This document shows, piece after piece, positions 1 through 10,066 of a stretch of 64,000 nucleotides of DNA. Both the position numbers and the translations under genes were made by a program. Source of the stretch: Plutella xylostella (Eukaryota; Arthropoda; Insecta; Lepidoptera; Plutellidae); assembly GCF_932276165.1 (NCBI RefSeq), contig NC_064001.1, positions 5,649,501 through 5,713,500 of the forward strand, given 5' to 3'. The notes beneath the pieces are model-generated. The model made no database searches. It was not told the DNA's origin and worked only from the letters and a program-made list of their open reading frames with translations. The first letter of the stretch is position 1. The number at the start of each line of letters is the position of its first letter.

Positions 1-2440
1 GATTCTTAGGAGAATGGACGTGTGGTCGTGCCCTTATTGTTTGTCCTCAAAACAGTAGGAAAAGTTATAATAATTGCTATCGGGTCAAGCACACGCTATT
101 AAGTTTACAGTTCTGTGCAGTTAGGTCACATACATAGGGAAAAACCGTTTATTTTTTTCAATGCGATATCTAGGGAATATTCTACATAATAAACTATGGT
201 ATGAAATAATTTACTGTTGGTAGATAATATTCTGAGTAGTGTAACGTGCATGAGCAAAAAAATACGGTCAAAATCTGTCTGAAATAATTTATCATGGATT
301 CCGACCGGAGAATTTCGCGAATTGACAAAGCGACACACGCCTAACTGCCTAACCGCAGCTGCGCTAATTCAAATCAACCCAATTGCGCTTACAAAAGCGA
401 GGCTGAAGAATGAGAAACGGGGAAATTATTCCGAAGTGATTTTTTTCCACCTCAGTCTGCGGTAGATGAGCACTGTCCATGTCCCTCGCCTTCGACTTTC
501 ATTTCGATCATTATAATTGCAATTTGATGGCAGAACACCGTTTTCTTTGTCAATGCTAACAAGTGCGGTAAAGAAAGTTGGGGTATTGATGTAAATAGTC
601 CGTTTTCGCGTGGAGAGGAGCATAAATTGCGAGGCTCGGGGTTCATTAGTCAGCGGGAACGGTGGTTGACGACCAACGGCACTCGAAACGAACATCGGGG
701 AAAGCCGAGTGCACGCTTACGTTCAGAAACTTAAGTTACTACAAGTTTTAAAACTTAAGTTCTAGCAACATTCATTACATTCATTATTTAAGAGTAATGG
801 TTGAATATGAATACTTTATGGTAAATAATGGTGACTGGCCACATACAAATGCATGTCATCTGCTACACCGAATTCGATGAAAAATATTACTGATAAGTTA
901 GTGTCGATCAAGGAAGACTTACACATGCGTAAAAGGTATCTAATCTTTTTCGGTCAGGATATTTTTAATGGCATAGGTAACTACTTAAGTACATCCTTTA
1001 AACATTACCTTGATGAGTTATATATATATAATCTTTTGTTTGTTAGTTTGTTGTTATATTTTTTTTAATGTTACTAACTTACACCGTCTCTACTAACACT
1101 ATATGAATCTTGTTACTTGAATAAATGAAATTAGTTATTATTATTATCTACGCTCATTAAAAAAAAAACATTACATAAACAAACTCTTACCTTAAACAGT
1201 CTAACTGTAGGCCTAACTCTGTGCTGAATAAATGGACAGTAATAGGTCTCAACGGTACGGGAAAGGAACATATAGTAAGTAACTAAATAAACTATTTAAT
1301 TGATTTCCAGCGAATTCTAATGAGGCAAGAAACCGTTGGCTGTAGCTTGTAGCGGCGACGGGAAACCTCCAACACTTATTTTATGTTGGAAGACCAACGG
1401 AATTTGGTATGCAAAGTAATTTTATGGTAAAAAATATCATTGGAAATTCTAGGATTATTTTTTTAAAGATTTGATTTGACATAGTTACATTTGACACGGT
1501 GGTTAATTTAATGTGTTTTCAACAAGCTGTTTGCTAATTACTTAACGATTTATTATTCCATTTTCGTTTAGCTGTGCTTATTTTTTTTAGGAAATTTAAT
1601 ACAGATTCGATGTGCTCCTATATTTCACAACTAATACCTTTCATTATAGTATGTACGCGAAACATGTGGAAAAACGGAAGGTACTACATATTTGTAGATC
1701 ATAATGGTACGTAAGAATAAAATTCTGATTATAAAAACTATAATACTCGTATACGTACACGCTCACATGCTTACTGAAATGCTGCGTAAGTAATTGTATT
1801 TTATCACCTTTTCCCGTTATGTAACGGATACGAACAATATCACGTGTGGTGATGGGCCTTACCTGAAACAAATTAAATAGCAAATAAGTACAATTACATA
1901 AAACACTTAATTATTCTTACAAAAATGTACACGATGTCATTTCTAGGAATCTGATAAAAATAACGTAATATGGTCACTTGACTGATGCCTAGTGATTACT
2001 AGATACTAGATAGATGAGGGCTTTCATTTGACATAAACCAATTTTCTCTTTGGAGAATGCCTATGTTCAGAAGTGGGCGTAGGAAGGCACATGGTGATAG
2101 TCAGCGTTTGGAACTTTTGAACTGTATTACCCATTAAACAGATCTGAACCGAACAAACAATTCTTTGTGAAAGTCGTTCAGTTTTTGCCATCTCGGTTGA
2201 ATGGATAAACATCTATAGAAATCGCTCTTCTAAATAAAAATACTTTATCGTGGTAATATGCAGTAATAAGTGTTAACTTGGAGTTATATTAGTGACATTA
2301 ACTTGAAGTGATAATTATAAATAGCCTGGACCAATTAAAGTGAGTAATTTGCCCATAATTACAATCAAATTGTGACTTCAAATCACGGTTGATTCAAAAA
2401 TAAATACGGGTAGCGCGGTAGATCCCAAGCTATTCTATAA
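1..2440. other. Intergenic DNA, no supported gene
   Basis: AT-rich sequence with only short open frames of up to about 90 codons, none with a recognisable domain. The stretch around 1040-1150 (T-rich, then an AATAAATGAAA and TTATTATTATT run) resembles the 3' end of an old LINE copy, but I cannot tie it to a coding remnant. Nothing else is supported. Confidence 0.5.
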
Positions 2441-2601
2441 CTACACGCTTCGCCGTTCGGGTCATATCCGCGTGCGCCCTCGCCCGCCCGTCGGCGCGCA
2501 GTCTGACGCGACGTCACAGCGGCCGCCGTCATAGACTAACTACTCGCAGACGCGGAACGATCATCTATATCTGCAACTTGACTCTGAGAGGCAAATACAC
2601 A
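2441..2601 (+). promoter_or_regulatory. LINE 5' untranslated region and probable internal promoter
   Basis: A CpG-rich block (runs such as CGCCCGCCCGTCGGCGCGCA, and a CRE-like TGACGCGACGTCA near 2502-2514) precedes ORF1 and contrasts sharply with the AT-rich flank. LINEs of this type carry their promoter inside the 5' UTR, so this is its likely place. No start site can be fixed from sequence alone. Confidence 0.4.
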
Positions 2602-3606
2602 ATGTCTTTGGTTCAACGCTCTCCTGCAAAGTCCAGCCTACATTTATCTGACCCGAATCTTTCAACTAGCTCTGAGGTTGCGTCAAGGAACATGAAACGA
2701 AAACACCCAGATTGTGAATTATTTGATGCCTTCAGCTCTTTTTCTGCGGAGATTAAAAAGACATTAGGCGACTGGCGCCTAGACTTATCCACCAATATTT
2801 CACATATCAGTGAAAATATAAACAACATCAGAAGCGACTTAGATAAACTTACTGCAGCGACATCAGTAATTAAAAACGAAATGAATGAGCTTCAAACAAA
2901 CCAAAAGGAGTTGGAGAAACGAGTTCTATCATTGGAGTCTAATCAATCATCTGTGAATAAAAATTTTACTGAAATACAATCATCAACACAGTTTCTTGCG
3001 AGTCAAAATGATGATTTTATTAGGAAAATTGCAATATTAGAGTCCGGAAAAAAAAATACTGATCAAACATCCGATGCTGTCTTCATCCTAGAGTCCAAAA
3101 TAGACAGTCTGGAACAGCAGGCGAGACAATGTAATTTGGAGCTCAGTAACGTTCCAGAAAAAAGAGGCGAGAACCTTCTCAGCCTGATCGAGTCTCTGGG
3201 CACTCTTATAAACCTACAGATACAACAGAGGGATATCATCTCTGTGCATAGAGTGCCTCACGCACAGCCGGACAGCACCAGACCGAAGAACATAGTAGTC
3301 AAAGTCTCGTCGCGCATACTACGTGACAACATTTTGAGCGCGTTCCGGCTGAAAAAAGGAGTTATGGCTAATGAGCTTGGGCTCTCAAACAATACTAAAC
3401 ATAAGATATATTGCAATGAACACCTAACTCTGAGCAATAAGAAATTGTTTCGTGAATGTCGCGAAAAGGCAAAGAAATGCGAATTCAAATATGTGTGGGT
3501 CAAGCACGCCACCATACTTGCTCGAGAATCAGACCACTCGCCTGTCGTCGCCATCAGGTCTCACAAGGACCTCTCAAAGATTAAACCTCGAAATGCTGGA
3601 CACTAA
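2602..3606 (+). CDS. LINE ORF1 protein: coiled coil plus FP25K-like RNA-binding domain
   Basis: 334-residue ORF1 protein, which in LINEs coats the element RNA and forms the ribonucleoprotein used in retrotransposition. I chose the ATG at 2602; the same frame is open from a TTG at 2578, but that is not a normal start. Residues 1-30 are Ser/Pro-rich and include SDPNLSTSSE. Residues 45-170 are heptad-like and rich in Leu, Glu, Lys and Asn, consistent with a coiled coil. Residues from about 172 (ARQCNLELSNVPEKRGENL) to 315 match the pattern of the domain named after the baculovirus few-polyhedra protein. Its hallmarks are visible: an R-Q-C-N-L-E start, HRVPH, RPKNIVVKVSSR, NEHLT and YVWVKHATI. 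No CCHC zinc knuckles are seen. The last 14 nt overlap the start of the middle ORF. Function is inferred from the family. Confidence 0.88.
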   Translation: MSLVQRSPAKSSLHLSDPNLSTSSEVASRNMKRKHPDCELFDAFSSFSAEIKKTLGDWRLDLSTNISHISENINNIRSDLDKLTAATSVIKNEMNELQTNQKELEKRVLSLESNQSSVNKNFTEIQSSTQFLASQNDDFIRKIAILESGKKNTDQTSDAVFILESKIDSLEQQARQCNLELSNVPEKRGENLLSLIESLGTLINLQIQQRDIISVHRVPHAQPDSTRPKNIVVKVSSRILRDNILSAFRLKKGVMANELGLSNNTKHKIYCNEHLTLSNKKLFRECREKAKKCEFKYVWVKHATILARESDHSPVVAIRSHKDLSKIKPRNAGH

Positions 3607-4123
3607 ATTTAAGATTTTGTTATTGATCGTGTTTAATCTGTGTTTGCATGCATGTACATTTCTTGTTATTCCAAAAATATTTTTACTCGCAACTATGTAT
3701 CTCACAGTATTGTATATTGCATTGTTATGTTACATTTATAAGCATAAGTATTATTGCGCAGTAGCTGGTTTTTACCTACCTGAAACACTTTTAAAATCCT
3801 TTTTCCTGTTTAAATATATTTTGAATACTATAATGTATATTTTTTTCCATACATATAATATAGACCTACAAATAGTTAAAATTAGTTATAAACATCAATT
3901 TATTCGAATTTTTTACAGTATGATAGATATTTATCACAATATTTTGCGCTGGTTATATTTTATATATTACGAATTAGTAAAAATAATATGTCTCTGTAAT
4001 ATTACGGCTCATATTCTAAACGGCGTACTTTACAAGTTCTTGGCTGGTAAGGGATACACAAATAACAATACTATGTATAAAAACACTACCGATATAGGTA
4101 AGTTCAGACTAAACAATGATTAA
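3593..4123 (+). CDS. Extra LINE ORF between ORF1 and ORF2: 176-residue hydrophobic protein, function unknown
   Basis: An uninterrupted 176-codon frame fills the ORF1-ORF2 gap. It starts at ATG 3593, eleven bases before the ORF1 stop, and ends with TAA at 4121-4123, just past the ORF2 ATG (4116). Across 3607-4115 the other two forward frames hold about 16 and 15 stops by my count, while this frame has none, so chance openness in such AT-rich DNA is unlikely. The product is rich in Leu, Ile, Phe, Tyr and Cys. Likely membrane segments are residues 7-26 (KILLLIVFNLCLHACTFLVI), 29-49, 70-88 and possibly 103-137. A polar, Asn/Lys/Thr-rich tail follows from 151. An upstream in-frame ATG at 3452, inside ORF1, could give 223 residues. 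I recognise no family. T-rich sequence tends to encode hydrophobic residues, so the membrane prediction is weaker evidence than the absence of stops. Confidence 0.6.
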   Translation: MLDTKFKILLLIVFNLCLHACTFLVIPKIFLLATMYLTVLYIALLCYIYKHKYYCAVAGFYLPETLLKSFFLFKYILNTIMYIFFHTYNIDLQIVKISYKHQFIRIFYSMIDIYHNILRWLYFIYYELVKIICLCNITAHILNGVLYKFLAGKGYTNNNTMYKNTTDIGKFRLNND

Positions 4124-7046
4124 TTGCAACGGTATTTTCAACCTGTCTATTTACTACCAAAATTGTAGGGGCACCAGAACAAAGTTACACACTCTTTATA
4201 TGAATATTCTATCACATTCATATGACGTCATAATTTTAACAGAGACATGGCTTATTCCCGAGATCTCCAATGGCGTTTTTATTGATAACCGTTATGCAGT
4301 TTTTCGTTGCGATCGTGATCGTATAAGTTGTAAGAAGGAGGATGGTGGTGGCGTACTGATAGCGGTGGCGCGCGAGCTCGGAGCGACCCTGTCTCACCAA
4401 GACGCAGTGAGCGCGGCGTGCCCGCCCGGCGTCGATCACATTATGGTTGAAATACCTACTGCTGACCGTGCTCGACCCCGCCATCTTATCAGTGCCGCGT
4501 ATATCCCACCTAAACTAAATTCTGAAGTTTATGAATCACACTTTAACTTCTTATTGCATATATTACAAGCTGAAAATATTAACAGTTATTGTATTGTCGG
4601 TGACTACAACTTACCCCTTCAGGAATGGTATGATCATGATACCCATTGTGTGCCTATTATACACGCTAGTGCACCACAATGCAACCGACATTTGATCAAT
4701 TTTATATCGATCCTGGGCTGTTTTCAGATCAATAAACTTAGGAATATAAATAACAGAATTTTGGATTTGTTTCTAGTTCCGGAGGTAGAATCAACATGTT
4801 TTAGCGCACCTGTACCTCTTGTTCCACCAGATAAGTTTCATCCTCCCTTCTATTTGTTACTTAAAATTAAAAATCAAGCGTCAGTACCCCGACAACCAAG
4901 TTTTAAATACTGTTTTAATAAAGCAAATTATACTACAATTAATAATGAAATCTCTGGTATTGACTGGGCTCAACTATTTCAAGATGAACCTGCTGAGACA
5001 GCAGTATCTTTATTTTATGAAAATATTTATAAAATTATTAAAAAATATGTACCGTCCAAACCAACTAAAAGCTGTGCTTACCCTATTTGGTTTACTCGCT
5101 CCCTTATTCACATTCAAAAATGCAAAACTCGTGCTTGGATCAAATGGAAAAAATACCAAAATAAGTCTGACTATGAAATATTTTCTTTGTATAGGAAAAG
5201 ATTAAAGCAAGAATCCGAGGTATGCTATAAAAAATATATGAAATGTGTTGAAGACAGCATATGCAGTAATGTGAAGTACTTTTGGACTTATATTTCTAAT
5301 CTAAAAGGCAAATCAGATATTCCATGCACAGTTCAATACGGAGACATTGTTTCTAACGAGCCTGGGAAAACATGCGAGCTTTTCTCGGAGTTTTTCTTAT
5401 CCGTTTTTGAACCTTCTTGCCTGTCAAACGGTTATACTATTGATAATATAATTGATATTGACAAGTTTGATGTTCAGGATACATTACATCAGATATATAT
5501 TCCTTATAATGAAATATTTATTCAACTAAAGAAATTGGATCTGACGAAGGGCCCAGGGGCTGATGGAATACATCCAATATTTCTGAAACAAACTGCTGAC
5601 TCTATAACTAAACCTTTACATATTTTATTTAATAAATGTCTAGTTGAAGGTGTTTTTCCTAGTATCTGGAAGATGGCAAACATCACACCAGTTCATAAAG
5701 GAGGTCCAAGAGGGCAAGTAGACAAATATAGACCTATCTCAATACTGTCTGCTCTGTCAAAGCTTTTTGAGAGGCTTGTTCACTCTATAATTTATCCTGT
5801 TTTGCATAATAACATCATGACTCAACAACATGGCTTTGTCAAAAAACGCTCTACCGTTACAAATCTTTTAGTTTACACCTCTTATTTATTTGAAAGTTTA
5901 GATAATAATAAGCAGACCGATAGCATTTATACTGATTTTAGAAAAGCCTTTGACAGAGTGGACCACAAAATTCTATTAGATAAAATCGCCTTCAATGGTA
6001 TAAGAGGTAATCTTTGGAGATGGTTTAAATCATATATCACCAATCGTACTCAAAGGGTAGTCATAAATGGACATGAGTCCAAACCAGTGTCGATCAGCTC
6101 AGGTGTACCACAAGGTTCAATATTGGGACCTCTGCTGTTTATTTTATTTATAAATGATATTCACAAATGTTTTAAATTCTGTAAGTATTTACTATATGCA
6201 GATGATTTAAAAATCTACCACATAGTTGAAAATGATGTCGATCATATTGCCTTCCAACAGGATCTGGATAGGTTTTCTGAATATTGTATTGAAAATAAAC
6301 TACAACTTAGCATAGATAAATGTAAGGTAATAACTTTCACAAAAAAAATCAATAAAAAAACTTATTCTTATTGCCTGGGTGACTCTGCTCTTGATAGGGT
6401 TAACTCAATTAAAGATCTAGGTGTTATACTAGATAGTAAACTACATCTTGATATTCACATAGAGTCAATAAAAAGTAAGGCGTTTAAGATGTTTGGGTTT
6501 GTCATGCGATCTAGCATACATTTTAAAAAGCCATCTACCTTTCTTCATTTGTATAAATCGCTAGTAAGATCCCAGCTTGAATACGCCATAGCAGTGTGGA
6601 ACCCATTTTATAATAAATACAACACAGCCCTTGAAATGGTACAGAAGAAATTCTTGAGATCTATGCATTACAGATGTTTCCATTCACGTATGCCATATAA
6701 AACACTCCTCAGCAATTACTCTATTTTATCCCTAGAAAATCGACGCACCTTACTAGATGCTATGCTTCTATATGACCTTTGTCACTCCAAATATGACTGC
6801 ATTGACCTGAACAATAAATTATGTTATCGTGTACCCAGCCGGGCGACTCCAGCGCGGGCAGCCCATCCCTATCAGCTGTTCGCTATCTCAACAGCTCGCA
6901 CTAACGCCGGTAAACGTGAGCCATTTAATCGCTTAGCAAGCTCTTATAATAAATTCTTTAATAGTATTGACATCATATCAAGTAAGCCAAGTAATTATAG
7001 GAGACATATTATTGATACTCTGGAAAACCTAACGTCATCACAATAA
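4116..7046 (+). CDS. LINE ORF2 protein: AP-like endonuclease and reverse transcriptase
   Basis: 976-residue polyprotein that would nick target DNA and copy the element RNA at the nick (target-primed reverse transcription). The endonuclease covers residues about 10-250: YYQNCRG (13-19), TETWL, GGGVLIAV, VGDYNLP and RILDLFLV are visible, and the usual terminal SDH-type motif appears as DKFHPP, a variant I believe is common in this LINE group. The reverse transcriptase covers about 470-760: LTKGPGADGIHP, FRKAFDRVDH (about 607-616), GVPQGSILGPLLF (from 663) and the catalytic YADD at 694-697. The C-terminal 200 residues form the usual LINE thumb/tail; no RNase H is evident. The ATG overlaps the middle ORF stop by 8 nt, pointing to coupled termination-reinitiation. 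No disabling mutation is seen. Confidence 0.95.
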   Translation: MINCNGIFNLSIYYQNCRGTRTKLHTLYMNILSHSYDVIILTETWLIPEISNGVFIDNRYAVFRCDRDRISCKKEDGGGVLIAVARELGATLSHQDAVSAACPPGVDHIMVEIPTADRARPRHLISAAYIPPKLNSEVYESHFNFLLHILQAENINSYCIVGDYNLPLQEWYDHDTHCVPIIHASAPQCNRHLINFISILGCFQINKLRNINNRILDLFLVPEVESTCFSAPVPLVPPDKFHPPFYLLLKIKNQASVPRQPSFKYCFNKANYTTINNEISGIDWAQLFQDEPAETAVSLFYENIYKIIKKYVPSKPTKSCAYPIWFTRSLIHIQKCKTRAWIKWKKYQNKSDYEIFSLYRKRLKQESEVCYKKYMKCVEDSICSNVKYFWTYISNLKGKSDIPCTVQYGDIVSNEPGKTCELFSEFFLSVFEPSCLSNGYTIDNIIDIDKFDVQDTLHQIYIPYNEIFIQLKKLDLTKGPGADGIHPIFLKQTADSITKPLHILFNKCLVEGVFPSIWKMANITPVHKGGPRGQVDKYRPISILSALSKLFERLVHSIIYPVLHNNIMTQQHGFVKKRSTVTNLLVYTSYLFESLDNNKQTDSIYTDFRKAFDRVDHKILLDKIAFNGIRGNLWRWFKSYITNRTQRVVINGHESKPVSISSGVPQGSILGPLLFILFINDIHKCFKFCKYLLYADDLKIYHIVENDVDHIAFQQDLDRFSEYCIENKLQLSIDKCKVITFTKKINKKTYSYCLGDSALDRVNSIKDLGVILDSKLHLDIHIESIKSKAFKMFGFVMRSSIHFKKPSTFLHLYKSLVRSQLEYAIAVWNPFYNKYNTALEMVQKKFLRSMHYRCFHSRMPYKTLLSNYSILSLENRRTLLDAMLLYDLCHSKYDCIDLNNKLCYRVPSRATPARAAHPYQLFAISTARTNAGKREPFNRLASSYNKFFNSIDIISSKPSNYRRHIIDTLENLTSSQ

Positions 7047-7454
7047 TTATATATATTTACATTTAGTATATTGTAAATATATTTATACAATGTATATGTA
7101 CAAACTTACTGCCTGCTATATATATTTATTTAATATTATCCATATATTTATGTTCTTTTGTTACTGAATACTTTTCAAATTTAAAAAAGGTGTTTCTTCA
7201 GTTTCTTTCTTTAGTCACTTAAGTTAAATCTTACTCTTTTAGTTTGCATGTTTCTTTTTATAAGTTTAAATAATTACCTACTTAATTAAATTAGATAACT
7301 GTATAATTTACTCATAAAATACTTTTTTGGTAATCTGTGGTTAACTGTGTTGGTAGTACATTCGTTACTATTTAATGTGTATAATACCATTAGCTTAAAT
7401 ATAATGTACTATTGTTTGTTAATCTTAAAATAATAAAATAAAATAAATAAAATA
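7047..7454 (+). other. LINE 3' untranslated region and A-rich tail
   Basis: Very AT-rich sequence (ATATATTTA runs) after the ORF2 stop, ending in an AATAAAATAAAATAAATAAA tail. The tail doubles as a cluster of AATAAA signals. Sequence after 7454 returns to unrelated flanking DNA. Confidence 0.75.
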
Positions 7455-7469
7455 GAAATTCACACAAGT

Positions 7470-7561
7470 GCGTCCACTTCATCGGTATTGCTGACGCCGT
7501 TTCTCCATACATTTATGACAATCCGTTTGGTGCGAAATGTACGATACCGATGGGTGGACGC
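7470..7561. mobile_element. Small foldback/MITE-like element
   Basis: Inverted arms of 18-19 bp: GCGTCCACTTCATCGGTAT at 7470-7488 and its near reverse complement at 7544-7561, separated by about 55 bp. It sits 15 bp beyond the LINE tail. No duplication of the target could be defined, so the boundaries are provisional. Confidence 0.4.
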
Positions 7562-9889
7562 TTACCTTTATGTGGATTACCATTTAGGCGTAATTTTATG
7601 TGCATTACTACGTGGGTAGGTGCACTATGACCAAAAAGGCGTGCCAACTATGGGTTTGACCATTATTGTCAATTACTGATTTGGGTTCAAGTGATTTACA
7701 TCTGTTTTCTAAAAATACTGTTACAATGGATATCTATGGTAAGTTTGGTTAATTTATACTCGTAGGTGTTTTCTAGCCGAGCCGAGCTTCGGTTTATTTT
7801 GTGGGTCTAGAAGTATGTAAAAAGTTTATCTATACAGAATCAAGAATTTGGTGGAGCATGTCAAAAAGAAGCAGTGAGTAGAAAATAAGTGTAAAATTGC
7901 GAAAATAAAAACGGTAGAAGATCAAATTAATTACGGAAGCAGAGACCTCTACCTATCCTGAGATATATTACGCTATAGACACAGGATTAATTTATACGAT
8001 AAACCTATAAATTAATCACACAATATTTTATGATTTTATACACTAATAAAGGTGCGTACACACGGGCGGAGAAACCTCGTGGTTCCGTTATCCGCGCGTA
8101 CAAGTGGGACGCGCATAAGTCTCCGCGCTTGTCCCAACTTGAGACAATACCATTAATCCATACGGAACCAGATTACTGTGTAATGGCCTTAACTTGAGCC
8201 TATCAAGAGAGCTGAAGCTACACTTGAGTAAGATAGAGACGGACTGTTGTTTATTAGTTATTAGATACGAGGAGAGCTATTACGCTGTACTTTTAGTGCA
8301 TGTTTTGTAGTTTGCGAAAACGAAACATGATTACGTTTTCATCTGTCTTTTGCCTACGTTTTCTGTAAAAAGTATGCAATCGGCACGTTTAATACAGTGA
8401 GAAAGAGTCATGGCTCACGCAGTAGCGCACCGAAATTTAGTTTTTCGTCTGAGAGGGTGACGCTCCGGGTTTCGTAGGACAGCTCTTGTTCGTTCGTTTT
8501 TCGGTGGGTAGATGTAAAGATGACGACCAACGCAACAACAATTGAAAATTCCAATTGAAAATTTGTCTGAAATGGTACTTATTAAAAGTTCTTAAGTAAA
8601 TCTCATTTGCGAAATAATTATAGTCTCACGAAGTACGGAGTGAATTAAATTTAATTCTTAATTTTATAGTTGTGCTCTATGTTACGTTAATTTAAACTTA
8701 CCTACAGTAGGGAAAGGGTATTAAACTTTAATAGGTGCATCTTTCAATGTTACTAATTTAATCAAGTCAATAGTCGTTTCAACTTTCATACACTATAATT
8801 AATATAGTAGAAGTATTTTAGCACTATATGTACACTTATTTACACAATAAGTGATCATGGTCGTTCGACTTGTGCGTGAACTTTTGTACATCCGTAAACT
8901 TTCTTTTGATATATTCGTCGCGGCAGCAATCTCTGTTACACATTCAAAATACTGTCATACAAAATTCTTCATAATCTTCACACACGGAACACTTTCAATG
9001 ACAATAACCGATTCTTATCTGTATCTGCGTGATTGGGTACAACTGGTACAAGATATTGTTTTGTCGGCTCATCCGATCAGCTCTGCAATGATGTATGCGA
9101 ACTGGGCTGCTGCTGACACCTCAATGATCTATTTAGCAGTTGTAATCTACTCTGTGTGCATTGTTCTCTGTGACGGTGCGTGCTTATCTGATCTCTCTCT
9201 ATGCTTTTTGTTGGGCACTTTGTTAATATGTCTCCGTATTGTAATGACATCGTTTTTGTATCACGTGCAAAATTCAATAATTGTTTTATTATTTATTTAC
9301 ATAAAATTTTCTTCGCATTACAGCATACACTAGTAAGTACCTACGTTATACATTTAAACTGAATAAAATCCAACTCAAAAAAACATCTTCAAACATAGTG
9401 TTACTAACCTTACGACCTCAAAATTGAAACGCCGAACGCTAGTCAACCGATCTACTTTAGCGACCAAATAAACGCGCTTTTTTCTACCAAAGTTTATACC
9501 TTTATTTGTTATGCCTGCGTACAGCAACGTGGGGATTTGTAAATATTACCGCGGATGATAAATGGAGCGTTGTAATCGGTACAATTCCCGACCATTACAC
9601 GCCTCGCGCTCTGAACTTTATGCGTCTCATTTATCCACTCCTCAATGAATCAACGGTGAAACGTGCATGAGGTAAACACGAAAACAATAAAACCAAGAAT
9701 ATGATTGCACAGGAAAATGCCTTGTAACTTGGTCTAAATATAGACTCTCAATTAACATTAGATTGGACTTAATTTCGAAAGTATTACAGTCAATGTTTAC
9801 TAACACAAATTATATTTCACGCATGCACGCCCAAATAAGATCACCAAGACACATTATTAAAACCGATAGCCGCTTACTTACACTGGTTA
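7562..9889. other. Intergenic DNA upstream of the secreted-protein gene
   Basis: AT-rich, with one degraded repeat copy (8373-8468). At 8041-8140 a CpG-richer patch beginning GGTGCGTACACACGGGCGG looks like one end of a decayed short transposon. An open frame of 160 codons at 8851-9333 gives a hydrophobic, low-information product and is not accepted as a gene. Nothing else is supported. Confidence 0.4.
8373..8468 (+). repeat. 5'-truncated copy of the GGGTTACTCTATA MITE family
   Basis: The block ATGCAATCGGCACGTTTAAT, followed by AGAGTCATGGCTCACGCAGTAGCGC and ending near GAGGGTGACGC, aligns with the right two thirds of the copies at 21183-21320 and 34407-34552. The left terminal repeat is missing. 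Confidence 0.6.
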
Positions 9890-10066
9890 TCAGCGTGAAA
9901 AAATCTCGTCATATTGTTTGATGACAAACCGGCGCTTTGTCGCGTCGGCATTAGCGAGGGCCTTCCTGAAGCGCGAACGAACGAACGAACGGACGAACTG
10001 TGCCTGTAGCTGTGGGGCCGCGCCGCCAGTCCCGCTCGCCACACCGCCGCGGACGCACGCGCAGCC
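9890..10066 (+). promoter_or_regulatory. CpG-rich promoter/5' UTR region of the secreted-protein gene
   Basis: Composition switches from AT-rich to strongly CpG-rich at about 9930 and stays so through the exon. A (CGAA)n run lies at 9974-9990. No clear TATA box was found; a weak initiator-like TTATCAGCG occurs near 9888. The coding ATG at 10067 has a good eukaryotic context (CGCAGCC before it). An overlapping frame opens at ATG 9918 and would act as an upstream ORF if transcription starts before it, which is not known. Confidence 0.4.

Larger units (their letters stand above)
2441..7454 (+). mobile_element. Apparently intact non-LTR retrotransposon (jockey/CR1-like LINE) with three ORFs
   Basis: The element runs from a GC-rich leader through ORF1 (2602-3606), a middle ORF (3593-4123) and ORF2 (4116-7046) to an AT-rich 3' untranslated region. 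It ends in an A-rich AATAAAATAAA-type tail at about 7430-7454. No LTRs are present. ORF2 has an APE-type endonuclease followed by a reverse transcriptase, and ORF1 has a coiled coil plus an FP25K-like domain, a combination common in lepidopteran LINEs of the jockey/CR1/Daphne group. All reading frames are free of stops and frameshifts, so the copy is full length or nearly so and probably young. The 5' boundary is set by the start of the GC-rich leader and is approximate. I could not identify a convincing target-site duplication. The exact clade is uncertain. Confidence 0.9.

Noticed and set aside
2024..2212. Short ORFs in the left 2.4 kb
   Set aside because: All under 90 codons, with no domain, no start context and no conserved pattern.
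8851..9333. 160-codon plus-strand ORF with a hydrophobic product
   Set aside because: No domain, low-information composition, and no splice or promoter context. Unlike the LINE middle ORF, it has no structural partner that would explain why it stays open.
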